Shown one piece after another: positions 12,301-20,834 of a DNA stretch of 64,000 nucleotides (the stretch's first letter is position 1; each line of letters starts with the position of its first letter). The stretch covers positions 1,520,960-1,584,959 of the forward strand of contig JANATG010000016.1 of NCBI GenBank assembly GCA_029449235.1, in the 5' to 3' direction. The position numbers and the translations under genes are program-made. Below the pieces are notes generated by a model that was not told where the DNA came from, did no database searches, and saw only the letters and a list, made by a program, of their open reading frames with translations. The DNA is from Linnemannia schmuckeri. Taxonomy: Eukaryota > Mortierellomycota > Mortierellomycetes > Mortierellales > Mortierellaceae.

Positions 12301-13315
12301 CTCTGTCGTGGAAGGTTGGTCAAAAGTGCAGATGGGAGGTTGAGCAGACGTTGCTTGGTGGACCGTGGACGCTCACTTGGCGGAGGTGGAGAGTGTTCAG
12401 GCGATGGCTCCGTTGGTGCGGGTTCCTGTGGATACTCCTTGATCGTATATTCCTCCTGTTGCTTTGGCTCGGCAGCGTCCGTGGATAGACCCAGTCCGAC
12501 ATTTGGCCTGTCCTCATGTTGGTAGCCATGAATGGATTGAGATTTCCGCTCAGGTTCACGTTGAACATTAAGGTACCCATGCTCCTTGGAGTCGAGTGCG
12601 AGGATAGCTGAAAGATGGCTGGATCCGTCAAGGGCGCTGTTGCGGTCAAAGTGGGGATGTGAGATCTTAGCCTTGAACTTCTGGATTTTTTCCTGCTCCT
12701 TGAGACGAGCCTTCTCCTTGGCCTTTTCGCGCTCCAGCTGCCTTTGCTGCTCCTTTTCCAGTTCTCGCTCCTTGGCTCGTGCCAGTTTCTTGGCCTTGGC
12801 GTCCTCCCTAGCCAATTCCTTTTCTCTCTGCTTCTCCAGTTTCCGCTCCTTGCTCCTTGACCGCGGTATGTCTACGTAACTGTCCTGTCTCCGAGAAAAG
12901 GTGCTTATCCTGGAATGGGCGTCCGAGTCTGCTCTTGCCCTAGGCGAGGAAATGGTGTGAGACCTTGGACGGTCCATCAAGAGCTTGGGCTGTAAGAGGT
13001 CAGGGCCGCCGTGGTCGGATACTGGGCTTGTGTTGCTCGCCGAGCTGCCTTTTGAATCACCTATTGCAACTCCTCCTCCTCCACCACCACCCCCTCCATT
13101 TCCTCCTGATCGACTGGCTGTAATGGCATGCGCCTGTAGCGTTGAGCTCTTCCGAGAGCGCGGAGTCTCGTGCAGTGAGAGGGGCAGCTCGCTCTCTAAG
13201 TTTTGAATTTTTGGGTCATTCAAAGAATTAAATTGCGTTAACGACGTGCTCACTTATTTTCATTTCCTCTTGGTGTCCGAGCGAGAGAGCGGAGCGGGGC
13301 CACCTATTCCCCTTC

Positions 13316-13354
<39 letters not shown>

Positions 13355-15198
13355 ATAATGTTACTTACGATCAAAAGTATAGATGACTCCCAAGATCCAA
13401 ATATCGTCTGTCTGGAATAGGGTCTTTATCCGTGACCGATCGTCCCGAGCAATGTACTGAACGACCTTGGAGTTATACAACCAATACCTACTCCACATAC
13501 AGCAAACGAGTAAGACAATCAGGGCAAGTTTGTAAAGACAAAAAAAAAGACAAGAGTTCAGGATGCACAAGATGACAAACGGAGGTCATGATGTGCGTGG
13601 TCTTACCCCATCTTTGAGAAAAACTCGGAGGTTGCTTGCATAAAGTGCTCTCCAGCGTCTGGTTCTTCTGAAAGGCTCTCGACAAAGACTGCTTCAGATT
13701 CATCGTGCTCGTCGTCTTCTTGCTCAATCTCGTCTTGCTCAAATCCTGCGACGGCAACGGAGTTGTGAAGAGAAGCCTGTGTGCTTGACTCGCTCATGAC
13801 AGAGTTGCTAGGAATAGAGGGTACACTGGACTCTGTCTTTTTGGTCGAGGAGGAGAGTGATGGAGAAGACGAAAAAGCAGAAGACTGTTCATCCTTGAAT
13901 ACGGGGAAATATCCAGGAGAGGAGGGCGATTCCCGCTCGACAAGGTCGTAGCCGTCCAAGGGTGACAGGGCGGGAGAAAGGGGCCTTTCTACACCCTTTT
14001 TTGCCGCGATTGTTGTTTGTACTGTAATTGTCGCAGCCGCAAGGAGAGAGGCCGCAGTGGTGGTGGTGGCGGGAGTGATGCCATTGATGTCGTCAGTGCT
14101 GCTGCAACTGTTCTTTTCCTGACGTGCTACAGTCCTGGGAGAATTCGGCAGGGATAGTGTGGATGATGACAAGCTTGAGGTCGAGGTGCCCACTTTAGGC
14201 TCCTTGATAAACGTGTACGAGAACTCGGCATAGATTGTTCCGGCTGGGTTCTGGACATGAATATCGAGCATGGTGTCTTCTTGTAACGGCTGGACAATGT
14301 TGAAAGCATGAGTCTCGTAGATATAAAACGACGTTGGGTCCCGCGTGTCGTTGGGTTGAAAGGTACCCATGAGTTCCATGTGCTCGTGGACGGTTGAAGA
14401 CTGAGTAAAGGCAGACTCGAGGTACCAGAGGGTCACTGGTGCGGACTCGACGGTGAAGAAGAAGACGATGGAGAATGGGTGACCGTCGGGGGACAGTGCC
14501 GATGCTGATGTCTGGACTTTGATGGGAAGTCGTTCAAAGTGAACGCTCGGTCGCGACAATGGCTGTTGCTGCTGTTGCTGTTGCTTTTGAAGTTGTTCCT
14601 GAATGGGTTTTGTGGCAGGATCGTCGAGTACCGTCTTTGTGAGTACCTGCCAAACCTTGATAGATCCGGTCGCTTCCCCACAGTGTTGTTGCTGTTGCTG
14701 TTGCCGCCGCCGCTGCTGCTGCTGTTCGGCTGCAAGGTAGAAGGAAGCTGCAGTGGATGTTGCCTCGGGTGACCCCTGCTGCTGTTCACCTCCTTGGTTC
14801 TCCTGGCGGGTATGGACATGATGCTGTGCATAGAGGGTTGACCAGAAGGAGATGTCTTCATATGAGTGGTAGACCTTTTGCATGGAGGCGAACGCAGAGG
14901 GACTTTGTGCAGCATAGCTTGATGGGATAGGAGGGACTGCAGGGGGTTGCTCAGAGGAGGGTGATGACAGCAGGTCGACGCGGGACCTGCCCAGGGCGCT
15001 GCTAACGGTGTTGTAAAGACGGGTGGGACTGGTGAGGTTCTGCTGGCTCCTGCTGCGTGTAAAGGATGGCCGCACCTCGAGTGGGAGTAAAGGCAGAGCT
15101 ACAGCAGGTAAGGACGCGGGTGGTCCCTTGACCGCCGTCTTTGTCGTCTTTGTCGCCGTCGTTGTTGTCGATGATGATGTCGTTGTAGTACAGTCCAT
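9344..15198 (-). CDS. ATG4: Autophagy cysteine protease ATG4 with very large extra regions, 7 exons
   Basis: Atg4 cleaves the Atg8 C-terminus before lipidation and later removes Atg8 from phosphatidylethanolamine. Exons: 15198-13607, 13487-13369, 13252-11795, 11672-11492, 11368-11037, 10925-10846, 10741-9344; 5160 nt, 1719 aa, phases consistent. Core motifs: DDIWILG (about aa 558-564), SRIWFTYR then SDAGWGCMMRTGQ with catalytic Cys1036, YYSIHSIAKMGV, GEWFNPSTVA, IAGGRPGRSLYFVAYQG, FYFDPHT with Asp1235/His1237, and MELDPSMMLGFL. Typical ATG4 is about 400-500 aa. Added parts: a 530-residue N-terminal region (polyQ; possible beta-rich segment about aa 225-345); a 430-residue insert between DDIWILG and SRIWFTYR with a Lys/Glu/Arg-rich coiled coil (about 701-766); and a 400-residue tail of Pro-Ala repeats (1314-1444) and acidic runs (1474-1517). 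The first exon could instead be a separate gene: reading through its donor gives an immediate TAA, and an alternative start MWSRYW lies just before the DDIWILG exon. Confidence 0.8.
13318..13353. repeat. T36 homopolymer in ATG4 intron 2
   Basis: 36 T on the plus strand (A on the gene strand) between the DDIWILG exon and the large third exon. The downstream acceptor (AG at 13254-13253) lies in an A-rich context with no clear pyrimidine tract, so this splice site is the least certain in the gene. Confidence 0.95.
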
Positions 15199-15708
15199 GG
15201 TCAATCAGTTATGTAGGTCGACAAAGAAGGGAGATGAAAAGTGCGTGCTTGTGAAAAAGGTTGAGAGGGGGTGAGTTGGTTGGTTCGATTACGTTTGACA
15301 CATGGAGGAGGAAGGGCAAGGAGAAAGGAGAAAAGTGAAGGAGAGTTGGTAACTATTTTTTATTGTGGTGATTGGTTATGACATTAGAGAGGTGAAGAGA
15401 AGGAAAGGGATGAGTGGGCGAAGGTATATGACGGATATATATGTGTGAGTTGTGAGTAAGAGGAAGAAGGACTGTGGAGAAGGGATAAAGAAGGAAGGGA
15501 CAAAGGGATCGAACGAGAGAGCGAGAGCGAGAGCGAGAAGGAAGGAAGACGGAAGGAGGAAGGGAAGGAAGGGAAGCAACGTGCAAAAATGTGAATTTAA
15601 AAAGGCAGTGAGCCATGGGATGTCTAAATTGGCTTGTGTGTTTGGTGTATGTGGTGCGTGTGTGTGGTGTGTGTGTGTGGTGTGTGTGTGACAACAAAGG
15701 CGAGCGAC

Positions 15709-15741
<33 letters not shown>

Positions 15742-16406
15742 GTAACAGACAACAGAGAAGCAGAGAAGAGGGATGGGGGGGGGGGGGAGGGAGGGAGCAC
15801 AAAACAAACTCATAACCGACTAAATGAATCACTCACATTGGTAGGGGTCCTTGTTAGCAAAGGAAGGGATGAAGCAAGTTAACAAGAGATGAGAAATGAT
15901 ATATCATCAGAAAAGGATCGTTTCATCAGCGCTAGTGCCATTCGGGCTCGGACAGGACGCGACTCTATCTGTTTCCTTCTTCCGCGCTCATCAATAATTA
16001 GGCAGCAAGTACTCCTTACTATTCCTGCCGCTCAGGTACCCAAGTGCACTCCATCATCACCGTCCATCGCCATCGCCATCGCCATGGCCTCCCTTCCCAT
16101 TTCCCCTTTGTATGTATCACCTTTTGTCTTTATCCAATTTTTTTTTTTTTTTTTTTTTTTTTTTGCTCCGTTGCTTTCGACTGCGCGCCTCAACAAAAGT
16201 CTCGCTTGCTCGCTATTATTTTTGCCACTGCTTTACTTCTTCGCTCCTTGCACTCTTTCTCATCTTTCGCTTCTCTTCCTCATCCTTCCTCACCTCTCTT
16301 TCTTTTCTTCTTCCCTTGCTTCCTTTCTCGCCTTTCCCCTTCCTTCCTTACTTCATTCAACTCACACGCATTCAATCTCAAACCTTCAAAGATCAACATC
16401 CGAATA
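15199..16406. promoter_or_regulatory. Divergent upstream region between ATG4 and the F-box gene, rich in simple repeats
   Basis: 1.2 kb between two outward-facing starts. Holds purine-rich sequence and GAGCGAGA runs (about 15480-15590), GT-rich sequence (about 15636-15690), (GA)n (about 15711-15740), G12 (15775-15786), and T27 (16138-16164) in the probable F-box 5' UTR. No gene supported; ORFs here are translations of the repeats. Confidence 0.6.
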
Positions 16407-18083
16407 ATGGACTCATTACCAGAGGAATGCATCGTACAGGTGCTTGCCTTTGCTGCTTCCTCACCTCGATCGCTGCATGCACTCTTGTTGACGAACAGGA
16501 CCCTCTTTCGTCTCTCTGCCGCCATCCTCTATCATAACCCTTTCGAATATCTCGAGCATCATGTTGCTGACATCTTGGACAGACAGGCCCAACAAGTCAA
16601 GGTCCTTCGCCTGTTTCTCGCCTGCATCCCCGACACCCTCGACGCCATCACCACTACGTCCACCACGACCAACACGTCACTGCCAGGCTTTCGCAAGCCA
16701 ACCATCGACTATCTCTCCCTTTACAACTGCCACTTTGAAAAGCTCTTGCAGTTCCTCATCGCTCCCGCTCTCTCTCGCATCAGCAGCGCCACGATTGCTT
16801 CTGTCTCAACCCACTCTACCCAACAGGAACGGTCAATGCCCCCCGAACAGTCTGCACAGCAATCACAGGCACATTCACGACGACTCTTGCCAGGTTTGAC
16901 AGGACTGCATACTCATATCCACCTTGGCCTAGTCGGACACACTCCACAGCATATCCACACAATTGGCTACTCGATCCATGGACTGTCGACTCTTCTACCC
17001 TTGGTCGATCAACTCTCGCGTCTTGTCCGACTCGAACTCTACAAAAAGTCCGATCGACGCGAAATCTCGACCGCAACCGACTTTATCCTCGCCCACAGAC
17101 GCATCCATCAAAGCCTTCAAGAGATTAAAATCAAGAGCGCTGCGAAAAAAAGAATGACAGGAAATACCAGCACTATAAACAACGATCAATCCGATCTCTC
17201 ACCCCTCATCCAGGCTATGGGTCAACCACGGGCCATAGACGTCAGCAACTGGGCCGATGCTGACCTCTATCTCAACCTATTTCCACTTGAACAATGTCGT
17301 GTTCTTCAGATGCGTCAGGGGCTCTCTCCTTCAGCGCCTAGTCTACCAGTCGATATTCTGTCACGACTCTCCAATGCCAAAGTTCTACGATTGCCCGCCT
17401 TTCATCAGGATATGTTCTCCTGGGCAGTAGGAAGGGAGAGCACAGGATCTGCAAAAGCATTGCTCGAGAGGGGATTTGGTCTTCCCAATATCATATCCAT
17501 CAGTCTCTATGGGCCCGACACCCACATGGTTCCAGCCTTTGCGGATGCTGTCGCAGCCTTCCATCCTACGCTTCAAACACTAGTAGGGCTTTCAAGTTTC
17601 GACAAGCCGTCAACTCTTGTTCTTGGCTGGAGCCAGTCCCTGCCGCGGTTGACTCGTCTTGATTTAGAGGGTACCATTGCTCTGCGATTTGATTTGGCCT
17701 GTCTGAGCCATTGCACTGTGATTCAAGACCTGCGACTCAACATTGGAAGAAGGATCCCCAACAGCTGGAACCCATCCCTCAAAGCCGCACAACTTGCTCA
17801 AGTGAGTTCAAGTCTGAGATCCCTTGATATAGCAGGTTGGTGGCGCCTCCCCGACACCTCCTTCACAGAGACCCTATTGCCTGTCTTTCAGCGGTTGTGG
17901 AGACTGAATGTTATGTGGTGTGACGGGCCGACCATAGATGTTTTATTACAGCTTGTCGACAAACTACCATCTCTAACTTGGTTGGGCATTATTGCTACAC
18001 AGCAGGAGCACGACCTTGTTCGTGAACAGTTCACTCTTTCCAACTCTCTCCTTGAAATTGATGTCCACATCAAAGATGACTAA
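16407..18083 (+). CDS. F-box protein with leucine-rich repeat-like region
   Basis: Likely substrate-recognition subunit of an SCF ubiquitin ligase: the F-box binds Skp1 and the repeats bind the target. A single exon encodes 558 aa. The N-terminus MDSLPEECIVQVLAF (aa 1-15) followed by SLHALLLTNRTLFRLSA fits an F-box (LPxEc/l...VLxxL...SLxxLxxxNRxLFxLA). The remainder contains spaced Leu-rich segments such as RLTRLDLEGT, LRSLDIAGWWRLPD, LWRLNVMWCD and LPSLTWLGI, typical of irregular fungal LRR F-box proteins. The start is the ATG at 16407 beside LPEEC; a longer in-frame ORF from 16044 would read a T27 tract as poly-Phe and is unlikely. Specific target unknown. Confidence 0.8.
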   Translation: MDSLPEECIVQVLAFAASSPRSLHALLLTNRTLFRLSAAILYHNPFEYLEHHVADILDRQAQQVKVLRLFLACIPDTLDAITTTSTTTNTSLPGFRKPTIDYLSLYNCHFEKLLQFLIAPALSRISSATIASVSTHSTQQERSMPPEQSAQQSQAHSRRLLPGLTGLHTHIHLGLVGHTPQHIHTIGYSIHGLSTLLPLVDQLSRLVRLELYKKSDRREISTATDFILAHRRIHQSLQEIKIKSAAKKRMTGNTSTINNDQSDLSPLIQAMGQPRAIDVSNWADADLYLNLFPLEQCRVLQMRQGLSPSAPSLPVDILSRLSNAKVLRLPAFHQDMFSWAVGRESTGSAKALLERGFGLPNIISISLYGPDTHMVPAFADAVAAFHPTLQTLVGLSSFDKPSTLVLGWSQSLPRLTRLDLEGTIALRFDLACLSHCTVIQDLRLNIGRRIPNSWNPSLKAAQLAQVSSSLRSLDIAGWWRLPDTSFTETLLPVFQRLWRLNVMWCDGPTIDVLLQLVDKLPSLTWLGIIATQQEHDLVREQFTLSNSLLEIDVHIKDD

Positions 18084-18445
18084 ATAGACGACTCCCCCCT
18101 CCTCGTCAAAAAAAAAAAAAAAATTGAAGCAGTAATGCAAATGGTGGCATTGCTTCTGCGGGTGCATCTATGCACAAGCAACGTGTCTTTCATTATCTTG
18201 TCAATTGGTCTGTTATCTCTTGACCTTGTTTTGGTGTTCTTGCTTTTTTTTTTTTTTTTTTTTTTTTGTATCAACGTCTTTGCACCATATCACGCAGCAC
18301 ATTAGATGTTTCTCAGCCCATTATTTCTCAACCTTTCTTCTTTTTAAAAACACTCACGACAAGGAGCTCAAACACAATGGCAATGTTAAACTGCACAATT
18401 CCATCGCCAAGCTCAGTGACACCAGTGAGGCATCCTTTTCTATTT
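18084..18445. other. F-box 3' flank with A16 and T24 tracts
   Basis: Non-coding stretch after the F-box stop: A16 at 18108-18123 and T24 at 18244-18267. It ends at the target-site duplication of the DNA transposon (TTTCTATTT at 18437-18445). No gene seen. Confidence 0.6.
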
Positions 18446-19386
18446 GGGTTAATCTATTCGACAACCCGGGTTGCTCATTTTATTTGACAACCCTTTCCTT
18501 ATTAGGAAAGTTTCATTGCTTATTTGACAACCCCCCTACCCACTCTCATTTTTCAACCCGGGTTGCCATATAACAGGAGGCTATGTGGTATATGACGAAT
18601 GAGTGTGTCTGCTGTGGATACTGTGATAGCAGCGAGGACTGTTATCTTACTTTGCCTCCAGTCTTCCCAACAACCACGCCTTCTAGACACTAGTAACACC
18701 TCCTTCTCTTTTTGTATATAAACAGTATCCGTTCTTGAGCTTTTCTCCCGTTCCTAATATATTCTTGTCTTTACCCTCATCCTTGTCTCCTTCTATTCTC
18801 CTGTTCATAATCCCGTGCTCTGCTCTAGTTACAGATAGCCTAAAGGAATCGCTCCCCTTTTTTCGTTATTATTATTCAAGTCATGGAGAACACTAACTTG
18901 GTCACAGAGGCATAAAGCTATCGAAGCTTCGCACTTCATTTAACACTCACAAAAGAAAATTGCCAAAAAAAAAACAAACAAAAGTTATACGGGAAGCCGC
19001 ACCTATTGTAATTGCAGCAGAGCAAGGGGGTGTGGACAAGGGAATAGAAGGAGACAAGATTGTGGGGGTAAGGGCTTAAGAAACAAGATAGGGAACAAGG
19101 CACACGCGTGTGAAGAGAGAGAAAGGGACAAGAAAGGATACTGTTAATGGTACGGGCGAACTAGGGTATTAATGTATGCTTAGTTACATGGTGATGGTGG
19201 TGTGGTTGGGGTCAGATGGTTGGGTGCAGAGGTATGGCAGGTGTATCGGGAGTCAGTGGTACAGGTGCATGGTTCAGGCGCATCAAGGGTGTAATTTGGC
19301 AACTGGGTTGCCAAATTATTTTGCAAAATGTGACTGCCGGGTTGTCAATTAAGGCGAGCAACCCGGGTTGTCGAATAGATTAACCC
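18446..19386. mobile_element. Non-autonomous DNA transposon, Mutator-like (941 bp)
   Basis: Perfect 31-bp terminal inverted repeats: 18446-18476 (starting GGGTTAATCTATTCG) and 19356-19386 (its exact reverse complement). They are flanked on both sides by TTTCTATTT (18437-18445 and 19387-19395), a 9-bp target duplication, as expected for Mutator-like elements. Just inside the ends are further copies of ACAACCC / GGGTTGT and the palindrome CAACCCGGGTTG (for example near 18487, 18520 and 18556 on the left and 19303 and 19338 on the right), resembling subterminal transposase-binding repeats. The interior has no coding potential I can support; it includes TGTATATAAACAG near 18713. Transposase would have to act in trans. 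The superfamily call rests on the 9-bp duplication alone. Confidence 0.8.
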
Positions 19387-19637
19387 TTTCTATTTCCATT
19401 ACAATTTTTTTAAAACGACAGTTGAAAAATAAAGCTTCATGCAAAGTGCTAACACATTACACTGTCAAACGCCTTTCGATTTCTTTTCCTCAAGACCAAC
19501 GGTGAAGAGATGGCGTCATATCGATTCATACAGAGACAGTAGTCGAGCCCAATTACTTTACAAAAAAACCTGCATGCTCTTCTGTACCATGGCGTATCTT
19601 GATTTAGCCATCCCATAATGCAAGAAAACACGAAATT

Positions 19638-19641
19638 AAAA
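19638..19641 (-). terminator. RNA polymerase III terminator of tRNA-Tyr
   Basis: TTTT on the minus strand, 2 nt beyond the tRNA 3' end. Confidence 0.7.
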
Positions 19642-19643
19642 TA

Positions 19644-19726
19644 TCCGAAAACCCGGATTTGAACCAGGGACCTAGAGATGACAGACAAACTACAGTCTCC
19701 CGCTCTACCAACTGAGCTATTTTCGG
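19644..19726 (-). tRNA. tRNA-Tyr (GTA) with 10-nt intron
   Basis: Folds as a full cloverleaf: acceptor stem CCGAAAA / TTTTCGG with discriminator A; A box TAGCTCAGTTGG; D arm GCTC...GAGC; anticodon loop CTGTAGA closed by GGAGA / TCTCT; T arm CCTGG TTCAAAT CCGGG, containing the B box. The intron TTTGTCTGTC sits one base 3' of the GTA anticodon, the canonical position for nuclear tRNA-Tyr introns. 73 nt mature plus 10 nt intron. Retrotransposon A begins 14 bp upstream of its 5' end. Confidence 0.95.
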
Positions 19727-19740
19727 AAGTGTCGGAAAAC

Positions 19741-20586
19741 TGTCGTGAATTCACCCTCTTTTATTCACGTGTTTTCTCCCTTTCACGCCACCAATTTTCA
19801 CTATCTTTTTTTGGCCATTAATTACGCCTTACTTTTACCACCGATACTTTTTTGCTCTCTTTGTTTGTTCCCTTTTCCCCGAACATCCAACACGTCGCCT
19901 ACCATCTTCACCACTATCTATAAGATACCACGACCCCATTGGTTGCACCGTTTCATGAACCCATGATGAGCTAACAACCCGAGTCAACTTTGTTTGGCTT
20001 TTTCCTTGCTTTTATTCCCTTTTTCTTTTTCTTTTCTTCAACCGTGTTCACGCTGGTTGCTCTTCTCTTTCGACTCGCCCCCTACCCTTTCCGAGTCTTA
20101 ACAACCAGAAAGGATGGTACACCAGTTAGTAGTAGTTTCCCGAGTCACTTCTTTTTTCCCATATTCGTGTTATTCTCTCAATTCAGTAGCTTAGTCCCAG
20201 ATAGTATAAAAGGATACCTAGAAGGCACGATTGAAACAGCATCTTCGCCCTGTTGTCAATCCTGCTCCTTCTAGGTAAGTCCCTCCTCCCTCCCCTTTTA
20301 TCACCACTGTTCATGTCGCTCGAACAGTGTGTCTAATAAATCTTCGCCCTGTTGTCAATCCTGCTCCTTCTAGCATCTCCCTGTGCGCCCGAAGATCCGC
20401 ACCACTCTAGTTGTCTCTTACCTGTGTTCGGAGAAGTTCACAGCCCCCTTTCCCTCTTCCTCTACGTTGTCCCTGTCTGTGATCGGAGAGATCACAGCCC
20501 CCCCTTCCCTCTTCCTCTGTGTCGTCTTTGCCAGTCTAGTTGAGACTGCGTGGTACCTCTTGCAGAAGTTGCTGGAGTCCTCCACA
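19741..20586 (+). repeat. Family A 5' LTR
   Basis: 846 bp, TGTCGTG...CTCCACA. Contains a TATA box (20205-20212), a 34-bp segment repeated at 20241-20274 and 20340-20373, and AATAAA (20335-20340). This predicts U3 ending near 20237 and a short R region. Confidence 0.93.
20205..20212 (+). promoter_or_regulatory. TATA box of family A LTR (TATAAAAG)
   Basis: TATAAAAG about 30 bp before the first copy of the 34-bp repeat; AATAAA polyadenylation signal follows at 20335-20340. The same sites occur in the 3' LTR, 5814 bp further on. Confidence 0.6.
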
Positions 20587-20589
20587 AAT

Positions 20590-20601
20590 TGGTAGCAAAG
20601 G
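20590..20601 (+). other. Primer binding site, family A
   Basis: TGGTAGCAAAGG, 3 nt after the LTR end; complementary to a tRNA 3' end CCUUUGCUACCA, as expected for an initiator tRNA-Met beginning AGC. Confidence 0.75.
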
Positions 20602-20834
20602 AAGTTTACGTTCCCCCTCCATTCTTGTTGAATTCCGCTCTTTAGCAATCCTTTAATTGCACTTTTGTCTTTTTACCCCACATCCACACTTTAATTTTAA
20701 TTTAGCTTTTTTTTCCCAAATTTTTGTCTCCCGTGCACAACAACACCTGTTCTTTTTTTTCTTTTTGCTCTCTATTCCCCCTTCAAAAAAAAACACCCGA
20801 ACAAAAAAAATAACATAACACACAAGACCACACC

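Noticed and set aside
16044..16406. N-terminal extension of the F-box ORF
   Set aside because: It reads a T27 tract as poly-Phe and pyrimidine-rich leader; the F-box begins at the ATG at 16407.
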